Assembly: GCA_041392065.1 (NCBI GenBank)
Contig: JAWKMU010000003.1
Span: 124,001 to 188,000 of the forward strand
Length of the DNA stretch: 64,000 nt
Direction: 5' to 3'
Origin: CAJQLB01 sp041392065
GTDB lineage: Bacteria > Bacteroidota > Bacteroidia > Flavobacteriales > Flavobacteriaceae
Under the pieces are notes generated by a model. The model was not told where the DNA came from, ran no database searches, and was given only the letters and a program-made list of their open reading frames with translations. Of this stretch, positions 26,772-36,400 are shown in pieces (position 1 is the first letter of the stretch; each line of letters begins with the position of its first letter). The translations under genes were made by a program, and so were the position numbers.

Positions 26772-27244
26772 TGGAAAGTTGCATTATTAGTACACCATTA
26801 GGAGCTGCTAAACTTGAAGGCAATGAAATAGGTATTTCATCGCTTACTGTATTAAATAATGATGTAACAGGGTCTTATACAATTCCTGAAGTTTTGGAAG
26901 ATGCAGTAAGTCAACTTAATGAATATTTTAAAGGAGAACGCAAAGTTTTCAGTTTAAAACTAAATCCTGAAGGAACAGATTTTCAAAAACGAGTTTGGAA
27001 TGCTTTGCTTAAAATTCCTTACGGAAAAACGACATCTTATTTAGAGCTTTCTAAAACACTTGGTGATGTTAAAACCATTAGAGCAGTTGCAAATGCCAAT
27101 GGTAAAAATCCGCTTTGGATTATAGTGCCTTGTCATCGAGTCATTGGAAGTGATGGAAGCTTAACTGGCTATGCTGGAGGCATTCATAGAAAACAATGGT
27201 TATTAGAACATGAAAGTCCTTTTAAGCAACAATCTCTATTTTAA
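26771..27244 (+). CDS. ogt: Methylated-DNA--protein-cysteine methyltransferase
   Basis: 157 aa. The alkyl-acceptor Cys is C121 in WIIVPCHRVIGSDGSLTGYAGG, and the DNA-binding helix has the recognisable IRAVANANGKNP segment. It repairs O6-alkylguanine by irreversible transfer to its own Cys, in the cytoplasm. There is no Ada regulatory domain. It overlaps the CNNM gene by 1 bp, suggesting co-translation. Confidence 0.93.
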   Translation: MESCIISTPLGAAKLEGNEIGISSLTVLNNDVTGSYTIPEVLEDAVSQLNEYFKGERKVFSLKLNPEGTDFQKRVWNALLKIPYGKTTSYLELSKTLGDVKTIRAVANANGKNPLWIIVPCHRVIGSDGSLTGYAGGIHRKQWLLEHESPFKQQSLF

Positions 27245-27278
27245 TTCTTATCTTTAGTCTAATCAAACAGTTACAGAA

Positions 27279-27992
27279 ATGATTAGCAAACTCAATTTAG
27301 AAAACATTCTGTTTTTAGATATAGAAACAGTGCCAGAAAAGCAGCATTTTTCTGATTTAGACGAAACCAAACAAGCACTTTGGGAGCACAAATCGCAATA
27401 CCAACGTAGCGAAAATGTTACTGCAGAAGAGTTTTATGAACGTGCTGGCATTTGGGCAGAGTTTGGTAAAATAATTTGTATTTCTGTTGGTTACTTCTCG
27501 TTTCAAGGTGATATTAGGAAATTTAGAGTTACCTCTTTTTATGGTGATGAAATTAAAATATTAAAAGATTTTAAAAACCTCATCATCTCTCACTTTAGCC
27601 AAGCAAAGCACTTATTGTGTGCTCATAATGGTAAAGAATTCGACTTTCCCTACATAGCCAGACGCATGATTATTCACAATATAGAATTACCATATAAACT
27701 CAACCTCTTCGGAAAAAAACCTTGGGAAGTTCCTCATCTTGACACACTTGAGCTATGGAAATTCGGTGACTATAAAACCTATACCTCATTAAAATTATTG
27801 ACAAATGTATTGGGCATCCCTTCACCAAAAGATGATATTGATGGTAGTGAAGTGTACAGGGTTTTTTATGAAGAAAACGATATTGACCGGATAATATCTT
27901 ATTGCGAAAAAGATGCCATTGCTGTGGCCCAAATATTATTAAGGCTTAGAGGTGATGAATTATTATCTGAAGACGAAATAATACATATATAA
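27279..27992 (+). CDS. Predicted 3'-5' exonuclease (PolB-like, DEDDy)
   Basis: 237 aa RNase H-fold exonuclease. Exo I: D14 and E16 in LFLDIETVP; Exo II: AHNGKEFDFPYIARRM; Exo III: YCEKDAIAV with the closing Asp. It resembles the stand-alone PolB-like 3'-5' exonuclease family (Pfam DUF2400-type neighbours are absent). It probably trims DNA 3' ends; lying next to MGMT it may belong to repair. The stop codon is the first base pairs of a bidirectional terminator. Confidence 0.82.
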   Translation: MISKLNLENILFLDIETVPEKQHFSDLDETKQALWEHKSQYQRSENVTAEEFYERAGIWAEFGKIICISVGYFSFQGDIRKFRVTSFYGDEIKILKDFKNLIISHFSQAKHLLCAHNGKEFDFPYIARRMIIHNIELPYKLNLFGKKPWEVPHLDTLELWKFGDYKTYTSLKLLTNVLGIPSPKDDIDGSEVYRVFYEENDIDRIISYCEKDAIAVAQILLRLRGDELLSEDEIIHI

Positions 27993-28025
27993 AAAAAGTC
28001 CAGATTAAAAATCTGGACTTTTTTT
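27991..28025. terminator. Bidirectional rho-independent terminator
   Basis: A 16-bp perfect stem, AAAAAAAGTCCAGATT / AATCTGGACTTTTTTT, with a 3-nt loop. It serves both the exonuclease (plus) and the metalloprotease (minus). The AAGTCCAGAT core recurs in the terminator at 33448. Confidence 0.9.
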
Positions 28026-28041
28026 ACTTATTACTTTTGAT

Positions 28042-31000
28042 TTATTGTCTAATAAATTTCTTGGTTATAATATCTTCTCCATCATTAACTTCTATAAAGT
28101 ACATACCTGCATTAAGTTCACTAACATCTACTTTACCTTCTGATATTCCCTTAACAACAACCTGACCTAACATATTTTTAATTGTGTAGGTAAATTTGTC
28201 AGTTTCTAACAATTCAACAGTTAAGACATTACCTTTTACTGGATTAGGATACAACTTAAGGTTTCCGTCAATGTTTTCGTCAGGTAAAACCGTTTTTATC
28301 TTAACGATTTGGTTGATGTCTCCTCTTCCGGAATTTGTACCAGTAATAGTGACCTGATCAATAAATATTTGATCTTGATTACCTGAAGCATCACATTGGA
28401 ATCTAAATCCTGAATTCACTGCAAAATTATACTGAGCAGGAGTTAAGGTTACTGTTGCGTTATAAAAGGTATTGTTATTTATTCCTGATCCACTTACATA
28501 GGTTGCAACAGTATTCCAAGCAGTACCATCATAAAACCTTACCCAAAAATCTTCGCCATTTTCCATGCTAAATACGTAGAAATAAAAATCAATAACAACT
28601 TGAGAATATGGAGTTACATCAATATTAGATAAGGTCATTGCTGAGGCTACACCTGAATTATCTCTAATTTGAATTGAATAACTACCTTCATATGAGTTTG
28701 ATGAAGCAACTCTAGCCACATCACTACCTCCATCTTCCCAACTATCCCAGCCAGTCTCAAAATAACCTTGGTTTAAAATTACATCTGTTACAGCACAAGG
28801 CTCACAAAAAGAGCCACCACAATCAATCCCTGTTTCGTCTCCATTCTGAATTCCATCATCACAAGTTGGAGCAGCTAGTGTATTTACGTTAACTGTATTA
28901 CTTGCAGCAGAACTATTACCTGCTCCATCGTTTGCTATAACATAAAAAGAATAGGACGTACTTTCTGTTAAACCAGAAACTGAGTACGATGATCCAGTTG
29001 TATTTGCTAAGAAACTTCCATCTTGATATACATCATAATCTGTTACTCCAACATTGTCTGTTGCGCCAGACCAGTTTAAATCGGTTGTAGTATCAGTTGT
29101 ATTTGAAGCGCTCAATGTTGGTGCTGTAGGTGATTGTGTGTCTGGACCTGTTAAACTTACTGCATCAATTGCAATATCAGCTTGCCATGTACTTCCAATA
29201 AATCTATTAAATCGCAATTGAACTCCTTTACCTACATAAGCATTTAAACTTATATCAACAGTTAACCATTGGTTACCTTGGTTGCCAGATTGATTCCAAA
29301 TGCTCGTCCATGTAGCTCCATCATCGTCACTAATTTCTAAATCAATAGTTCCCATGTCTGTAGCTCCATACATATGATATGCAAAACTAAATGTTGCTCC
29401 TGACATGCCGCTTAAATCAAAGCAAGGTGAATTAATTATTGCTCTTCTGCTAGGATAATTAGGGCTTGATGCTTCTACGTAAATATAATAACTTCCATCA
29501 ATGGCACTAGAAGGTCCTGTATTGCTAGATGGTGTTCCACTTGCATCAACTGTCCAATCAATATCATCAGCATTAGACTGAGTCCATCCTCCTAAAGTAT
29601 TTTCAAAGCTTTCAAAATATGGATAAGTTGAAATACCACCTGAACATCCTATAGAAGGTTCACTCACATTTACAGTTCGTACAACTTCGTTTGCAGCATT
29701 CCCAGATGAATCACTTACGTTATAAGTAACTAAATAGATTCCTGCTACATTAGTATTTACAACATCTCCTCCAATAACAATATTGGCTGAGATATTTCCG
29801 TCATAATTATCTGATGCAGTAGCGCCTTGTTCAGTATATGTATCACCAACCAATAAATTAACAGTAGATGAACCTATTATATTAATAACAGGTATTGTAG
29901 TATCAGGATTAACAGTTACGCTTCTTGTAACTTGAGTAGCTGAATTTCCAGCTGAATCACTTACATTGTATGTTATAATATAAGTTCCTGCTGAATTGGT
30001 ATCAACCACATCACCACCTATTATTACATTAGCAGAAATATCTCCATCTACATTATCTGTAGCTGTAGCTCCTTGCTCTGTATAAGTGTCGCCAAGCTCT
30101 AAGCTAATAGAAGAAGATCCTATTAAAGTTATTACTGGAGCTGTTGTATCTGGAGCAACATTTATAGTTCTAATAACTTCTGCAGCAGCATTACCAGCTG
30201 CATCACTTACATTGTATGTAACTAAATAAGTTCCAGCAGTATTAGTATCTACAGTGTCTCCTCCAATGACAATGTTGGCTGAAATATCTCCATCTATATT
30301 ATCAGTAGCTGTAGCTCCTAATTCTGTATAAGTTCCACCTAAATTAATATTTATTGTTGATGCTCCATTTAAGGTGATTACTGGAGCTGTGGTATCTGGA
30401 TTAACATTAACCGTTCTAATTACTTCTGTTGCGGCATTACCAGCTGCATCACTTACATTATATGTTATTAGATATGTTCCAACAGCATTTGTATTAACTG
30501 TATCTCCACCTATAACAATGTTTCCTGAAATATCTCCATCTACATCATCAATTGCAGTAGCACCTAATTCTGTATAAGCGCTACCCAATTCCAAATCAAT
30601 TGGAGTTGCTCCATTTAATGTAATAACAGGTGCTGTTGTATCTGGAGTTGAACCTTCAATAATAATTGTATAATCTTCTACTTCACCATAAGTAAAGGTT
30701 TCGCATGCTGTTGGTAAACCATTATACTTCATAGAAACACGCATACGCGTAGAGTTTTCAACAGCACTTGAAGGTACAGTAAAGCTTCCTGAAACAGGCG
30801 TTGAAGTTGTTGCAGATTGAGTCCAAACTTGTTCTCCAGCATCACTAAAATCTCCATCTCTATTGTAATCAATCCATACTGAATATGCTTCAGGATAAAC
30901 CGTTCCTGTCCAAGTCGGAGTCACAGTAATGGTGTATTGAGTGTCCTTAGTTAATGTTGTAGAAATGCTCGTGAAATCTGTATAAAATTGACCACCAGAT

Positions 31001-33285
31001 GAATTATCAATAGTGTTTAGCTGTACTCGACCTATATATTCGTCATTTATATTTGTACTAGCAGATGTACAATAATTTAGCTGAACATCTGTAGTTGTAA
31101 AATTAATAATAGTGCTAAATGCAGAAGTAGACGTGTCTGGACACTCGCTTCTTACTTGAGCTTCATATTGTGTTAATGGACTTAATCCTGAGAGTATTGT
31201 AGAAACTCCATTAACATCTAAAGTTGTCCAAGTGCCTGACCCAACTTGTCTGTATTGCAAATCGTATGACGATCCAGGAACTGCATTCCAGCTTAAGGTA
31301 GCTGAACTTGAACCAATACTTGAGGCTGCCAATCCTGTTGGTACAGTTGCATTACAAACTACTTGCCCATCAATAGTGAAATTAGTATTAGAGATGTCAA
31401 AGAATATATTATTTGATCCTCTTACCATTATTCTATTTTGTGTTCCAACATTATTAGGTACAACAATATCATGAGAGCCATCATTTGCTACTCCTACTGC
31501 TAAAGCAATTGGATAAGTATCTCCTCCGTCTGTAGATAAGTAAATATCAACATTTGCTGCGTTAACTCCATTTCCTGTTGTGCCAGCGACATTCCATGTT
31601 ACTGTTTGTGTCGTGCCTGCATTCCATGTTACATTAGTGTTTGGTGAGTTAACAACAAATGGTCCTGCTGTGCCATTTACAGTAACTATCATATCGTCAC
31701 TATTGTTAGTGCCTCCACCAACTCTATTATCTCTTACTGTAAGCCTAAAATTGAGTGTTCTTGCAACATTTGGTATAGCTTCCCATTGCCAAGAAGTAGC
31801 TCCAGTTTTTATGGTTTCCAATCTTGGAAAATATCGATAATTTTGAGATGTTGGTTCATAAGCCCTAAAAGCAACTCCTGTAGTCGCTGTTGTACTTGGA
31901 TAGGTAGTTGAAGCATTATTTTCGTCCATTTGCTCCCAACTATAGCTTAACACATCTCCAGCATCTGTATCAGAAGCAGAACCTTGTAAAATAAATGGTG
32001 TTCCTCTTGGTATTGTATAATTAGACCCTGCATTAACGATTGGCACAGAGTTCCCAGTATTTGTATTGGTTTGGCAACTTGTTCCTTTAATGTAATTGGT
32101 TACTTGCTCAATAGAAACAGCATGAAAATTTGGGTGTACATTAGCCTGAACATCTGTTGCTCCAGTAATACCTGCATAACTCATAATGGTAGAGCCACTT
32201 CCAGGTTCTACTTGTACGTTAGTTCCTTCGTTCCCATTAAATGTCCAGGTATGATTAGCTCCAAATTGATGTCCCATTTCATGAGAAACATAATCTACAT
32301 CAAAAAAATCTCCTTCTGGAACAGTAGCAGATGTCCAACCACTTCCTTTTTGTCCATTTACACAAACACAACCTATGCAACCAGCATTACCATTGTTTTG
32401 TAAATTGGCAAATAAATGACCTATGTCGTAATTAGCCTCTCCTATAACTGAGGTTAATGTACTTTGAAGGGCAGAATTATACCCACTCGTAGTATTACCA
32501 TAAGGATCTGATGAAGTGCTAGTATAAATGACATCATCTGTGTTAGCAATTAATTGCATTGTTACATTAAAATCAATCTCAAAAATGCCATTTACACGAG
32601 TCATTGTGTTTACAATTGCAGCCAAAGCTTGAGCCTTAGTGCCACCATGATATTGTGTATATTCGCCTGTTGCAGAAACTGCTAACCTGTATGTTCTTAA
32701 AATGCTATCATCTGCATTTCTTAGTGTAGCATTACCAGAAATAATTTGATTTGCTTGGGCTGTAACTTCACATTCAAAGCTATCAAAATCTGATTGCCTG
32801 CTTTCTCTATTAAAAACAACATATCCTTGACCACTATTTGTTACCTGTTCAATAAAAGTCGCTGGTTTTAATGTTGAAATGTTCATGCTTTGAAACCCAT
32901 AAGGAGAAATACTAAATCTAACTCTTGCTGAAGGGTCGTCTATACCATATCCAGCATAAGATTTAATATTAGGGTATTTTGCAGCTAATTCTGGATGCAT
33001 TACAGACGCCTCTACTACTGCAAAACGCTCAAATTCTCCTTCCGAATTTGGCAATGAAATAATAACGTTTGAAGAACCAGAAAAACTTTCTCTTGTAGGT
33101 GCATTTTGAAGTGCTTGCCTTAGCCTTTCTAAATTTAACGTGTAAGTTTGTTCTTGAGGCAAATTTTGTTTGCCTGACTTAATTGTGCTTGCGTTAAATG
33201 TTGCTTTTTGCCAAAAAACATTGCTTTGTGAAAAAGCATTTGTGAAGCTCAATAATAAAATGAATAATAACAATTTTAGTTTCAT
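28042..33285 (-). CDS. Reprolysin-like zinc metalloprotease with fn3, GEVED, DUF5011, MAM-like and T9SS sorting domains
   Basis: 1747 aa. Signal peptide about 1-19, propeptide-like region to about 195, then an M12B-like catalytic domain with H335-E336-x2-H339-x5-H345 (HEMGHQFGANH). Next: Ig-like insert; fn3 about 645-725; GEVED about 800-871; four DUF5011 repeats of 82 residues each (882-1210); MAM-like domain 1215-1378; second fn3 1386-1475; CDDGIQNGDETGIDCGG linker near 1478; CBM-like domain about 1500-1648; T9SS type A sorting domain about 1672-1747 (LYPNPVKGN, then KKFIRQ). It should be exported by Sec and then across the outer membrane by T9SS. Its tail is closely related to the adjacent subtilase. 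Confidence 0.92.
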   Translation of the reverse strand: MKLKLLLFILLLSFTNAFSQSNVFWQKATFNASTIKSGKQNLPQEQTYTLNLERLRQALQNAPTRESFSGSSNVIISLPNSEGEFERFAVVEASVMHPELAAKYPNIKSYAGYGIDDPSARVRFSISPYGFQSMNISTLKPATFIEQVTNSGQGYVVFNRESRQSDFDSFECEVTAQANQIISGNATLRNADDSILRTYRLAVSATGEYTQYHGGTKAQALAAIVNTMTRVNGIFEIDFNVTMQLIANTDDVIYTSTSSDPYGNTTSGYNSALQSTLTSVIGEANYDIGHLFANLQNNGNAGCIGCVCVNGQKGSGWTSATVPEGDFFDVDYVSHEMGHQFGANHTWTFNGNEGTNVQVEPGSGSTIMSYAGITGATDVQANVHPNFHAVSIEQVTNYIKGTSCQTNTNTGNSVPIVNAGSNYTIPRGTPFILQGSASDTDAGDVLSYSWEQMDENNASTTYPSTTATTGVAFRAYEPTSQNYRYFPRLETIKTGATSWQWEAIPNVARTLNFRLTVRDNRVGGGTNNSDDMIVTVNGTAGPFVVNSPNTNVTWNAGTTQTVTWNVAGTTGNGVNAANVDIYLSTDGGDTYPIALAVGVANDGSHDIVVPNNVGTQNRIMVRGSNNIFFDISNTNFTIDGQVVCNATVPTGLAASSIGSSSATLSWNAVPGSSYDLQYRQVGSGTWTTLDVNGVSTILSGLSPLTQYEAQVRSECPDTSTSAFSTIINFTTTDVQLNYCTSASTNINDEYIGRVQLNTIDNSSGGQFYTDFTSISTTLTKDTQYTITVTPTWTGTVYPEAYSVWIDYNRDGDFSDAGEQVWTQSATTSTPVSGSFTVPSSAVENSTRMRVSMKYNGLPTACETFTYGEVEDYTIIIEGSTPDTTAPVITLNGATPIDLELGSAYTELGATAIDDVDGDISGNIVIGGDTVNTNAVGTYLITYNVSDAAGNAATEVIRTVNVNPDTTAPVITLNGASTININLGGTYTELGATATDNIDGDISANIVIGGDTVDTNTAGTYLVTYNVSDAAGNAAAEVIRTINVAPDTTAPVITLIGSSSISLELGDTYTEQGATATDNVDGDISANVIIGGDVVDTNSAGTYIITYNVSDSAGNSATQVTRSVTVNPDTTIPVINIIGSSTVNLLVGDTYTEQGATASDNYDGNISANIVIGGDVVNTNVAGIYLVTYNVSDSSGNAANEVVRTVNVSEPSIGCSGGISTYPYFESFENTLGGWTQSNADDIDWTVDASGTPSSNTGPSSAIDGSYYIYVEASSPNYPSRRAIINSPCFDLSGMSGATFSFAYHMYGATDMGTIDLEISDDDGATWTSIWNQSGNQGNQWLTVDISLNAYVGKGVQLRFNRFIGSTWQADIAIDAVSLTGPDTQSPTAPTLSASNTTDTTTDLNWSGATDNVGVTDYDVYQDGSFLANTTGSSYSVSGLTESTSYSFYVIANDGAGNSSAASNTVNVNTLAAPTCDDGIQNGDETGIDCGGSFCEPCAVTDVILNQGYFETGWDSWEDGGSDVARVASSNSYEGSYSIQIRDNSGVASAMTLSNIDVTPYSQVVIDFYFYVFSMENGEDFWVRFYDGTAWNTVATYVSGSGINNNTFYNATVTLTPAQYNFAVNSGFRFQCDASGNQDQIFIDQVTITGTNSGRGDINQIVKIKTVLPDENIDGNLKLYPNPVKGNVLTVELLETDKFTYTIKNMLGQVVVKGISEGKVDVSELNAGMYFIEVNDGEDIITKKFIRQ
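29659..30642 (-). repeat. Four tandem 246-bp coding repeats (DUF5011 modules)
   Basis: Repeat units begin at 30642, 30396, 30150 and 29904, exactly 246 bp (82 codons) apart, each starting with Asp-Thr-Thr and Pro-Val-Ile or a close variant. They encode four Ig-like DUF5011 modules. The constant period suggests recent unequal duplication or continuing homogenisation. Confidence 0.9.
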
Positions 33286-33393
33286 TGTAGGGATTTTTAG
33301 TTAATATTGAATTCAATAGTGCTATGAATTTATGAATTTAAAAATTTGAAAAGTGTTTCTTGTTGATAAGTTCTGCGTGCTTAGGATAATTTT

Positions 33394-33410
33394 TACGGTT
33401 TTTCCGTAAT
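33394..33410. promoter_or_regulatory. Candidate operator TTACGG-N5-CCGTAA, upstream of the metalloprotease
   Basis: A perfect 6-bp inverted repeat around TTTTT, about 110 nt upstream of the ATG at 33285. The same half-sites occur upstream of the subtilase at 37873-37893. No T-run pattern specific to one strand makes it a clear terminator. Confidence 0.5.
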
Positions 33411-33447
33411 TTTTCTGCTGAAATCACTTACACTATAAACAAGCAAT

Positions 33448-33477
33448 AAAAAGTCCAGATAGAAATCTGGACTTTTT
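33448..33477 (-). terminator. Rho-independent terminator of the subtilase gene
   Basis: AAAAAGTCCAGAT / ATCTGGACTTTTT with an AGAA loop, 21 nt after the subtilase stop. It has the same core as the terminator after the metalloprotease gene (27991-28025). Confidence 0.88.
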
Positions 33478-33497
33478 AATTGATGGTTGGTTAGTGT

Positions 33498-36400
33498 TTA
33501 ACGTCTTATAAATTTCTTCGTCAAGGTTTCTTCTCCATCATTAATTTCAATAAAGTACATTCCAGATTTTAGGCTTTCAACATTTATTTGTTGATTCTTT
33601 AACTCTCCTGAAAGTACTGTTTGACCAATCATGTTTACTACTCTATAAGAAACATCAGAATCGCCCAACAACTTAACATTAAGTACATTGCCTGAAACTG
33701 GGTTTGGATAAATAGAAAATTCTTTTTCTAAACTATTGCTGTTTTCATGAGAAGTAATTGTATACGCTCCACCTAAGGACGTTATGGTGTTTTCAGCATT
33801 TGTACCATTTGTTATACCTGTAATGGTCACTTGGTCTATATAAATATAATCTGAATTACCACTTGCATCGCAACGGAACCTGAATCCAGCATTAGACACT
33901 AAATTATAAGAAGATGCATCTAAAGTAACGGTTGCTACATAAAATGATCCATTATCAAAGCTTGTTCCGGCAGCATACGCCGCAACAGTTGCAAATCCTG
34001 ATCCATCATCATATTGTAACCAGAAGTCCTCTCCACTTTCCATACTCAATGGATAGAAATAGAATTCTACCTCAACTTGTGTGTATGGAGACACATCAAC
34101 ATTAGATAAGGTCATGGTTGAGCTTGAAGTGTCGTCTCTAAGTCTAATTGAATAGCTTCCTTCATAAGAATTAACTCCAGAGTAACGAGCAGCATCACTT
34201 CCGCCATCAATCCAGTTATCCCAACCTGTTTCAAAGAAGCCTTGATGTATAACAACACTTCCTGTTTGACAAGGTGCACAAGAAGAGCCTCCACAATCTA
34301 CTCCCGTTTCATCTCCATTTTGAATACCATCATCACATGTTGGTGCAGCTGGTTCTGACAAGTTGATGCTATCTAAAGCAATATCAGCTTGCCATGTGCT
34401 TCCTACAAACCTGTTGAATCTTAATTGCACTGTTCCACCAGCATAGGCACTTAAATCAACACTTACAGAATTCCATTGATTGCCTTTGTTTCCAGATTCA
34501 TTCCAAATGCTTGACCAAGAATTTCCACCATCTGTACTTGCCTCAAGATCTATAGTTCCCATATCTGTAGCTCCATACATGTGATAATCAAAATCAAATG
34601 TTGGTGAGGTCATTCCGCTTAAGTCAAAACAAGGTGAATTAAGTATTGCTCTTTGACTTGGATAGTTAGGACTAGAAGCTTCAACATAAATGTAATAGCT
34701 ACCTTGTGAAGCTGAACTTGGTCCAGTACTACTTGATGGTGTGCCACCAGAATTAACTGTCCAATCTATATCATCAGCTGTTGACTGAGTCCATGCACCT
34801 AAAGTATTCTCAAAACCTTCACTGTAAGGGAATGTTGTAATGCCTCCAGAACATCCACTTGAAGGTTCAGAAACATTTATGGTTCTTGTTACTTGTTGGG
34901 CAGCATTTCCAGCTGCATCGCTCACATTATAAAATACAGAATATGTTCCAGCCACAGCAGTATTTACTGAACCAGTAATTACAATGTTCGATGTTAAATT
35001 ACCATCGATGTTATCTGTTGCAGTTGCGCCTAATTCGTTATAAGTATCACCAACCGTTAAATTAATTACTGAAGCACCTATAAGGGTAATTACTGGTGGT
35101 GTTGTATCTGCAACTGCAGCCACATTTACAGTTCTTGTTACTTCATCAGCAGCATTTCCAGCAGCATCACTTACGTTATATGTAACTACATAAGTACCTA
35201 CATTATTTGTATTTACAGTATCTCCTCCAATAACAATATTTGCTGTGATGTTTCCGTCTAAATTATCTGTTGCTGTTGCACCTTGTTCATTGTAGATGTC
35301 TCCTTGATTTAGGTTAATTGTTGATGCTCCAACTAAAGTAATTACAGGCTTGGTTGTATCAGGAGTTCCGCCTACTATGTTTACTGTATAATCCTCAACT
35401 TCTCCATAAGTAAATGAGCCACAAGCTGAAGGTATTGCATTGTAACTCATTGAAACTCTCATTCGTGTTGCTCCATCTGTTGCACCAGAAGGAATAGTAA
35501 AGCTTCCACTTACTGGAGTAGTTTGTGTTGCCGATTGTGTCCATACTTGTTCTCCAGCATCGTCAAAATCGCCATCTTTATTGTAGTCAATCCAAGCAGA
35601 ATATCCTTCACTATATACAGTTCCTGTCCAAGTAGGTGTTACTGTAATAGTATATTGGCTATTTTTTGTTAAGTCTGTTGAGATGTTTGTAAAGTCTGTA
35701 TAAAACTGCGCTCCAGAGGAATTATCAATTGTATTTAACTGAACTCTGCTAATATACTCGTCATTAGTGTTTGTACTTGCAGAATCACAGTAATTTAGTT
35801 GAACTTCGGTGGTTGTAAAATTAACAGAACTGCTATATGTAGATGTTGAAGTATCTGGACAAACGCTTCTTACTTGAACTTCATAAGAGGTTAAAGGTGT
35901 TAAACCAGTTAGCGAAGCTGAAGCACCACCAACATTAACAGTTGTCCAAGACCCTCCTGTTTCACGATATCTAACATCATAAGATGCTCCAGGTACAGCG
36001 TTCCATGAAATTGTTGCTGTTGATGAACCAAACCCATCGACATTTATCCCAGTTGGAGTTGTTGCATTACAAACTACTGGAGTTGATGAAAGACCAGTAA
36101 TAATCAATGAATAATTTTGGCTTCCACCTGTTAATGACCCTTTGTGAGTTACTGTAATAGTATAAGTACCACTTGCATTAGCAACATCAACGCGCTCATA
36201 AGGGTCTACGTTGTTGTCTCCAGTACTATTTGTTGTAATGCTTGTTAATTTCCATGGAGTGTATGTTGTTGCTCCTTTACTTACTCTAATGTCTAAGTCA
36301 TTAACTAAAACTGGATTATTGTTGTTTGTTATAGTGTTTGCGGTTCCTGGGCGATCTGTCCAAGATATGGAAGCCATTAAATCGTTAACTCCATCAGAAT

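Noticed and set aside
29659..30642. Regular tandem repeat that might suggest a CRISPR or satellite array
   Set aside because: The 246-bp units stay in frame within a 1747-codon ORF and encode DUF5011 modules; there are no short direct repeats with unique spacers.
30374..32403. Several plus-strand ORFs of 60-110 codons opposite the metalloprotease gene
   Set aside because: They are antisense shadows of a clearly coding minus strand, with no signal peptides, domains or promoters of their own.
27991..33477. The two AAGTCCAGAT hairpins as ends of a mobile element
   Set aside because: Each is followed by a T-run right after a stop codon, so they act as terminators; no transposase or target duplication is seen. 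Shared origin with the duplicated tails explains the similarity.
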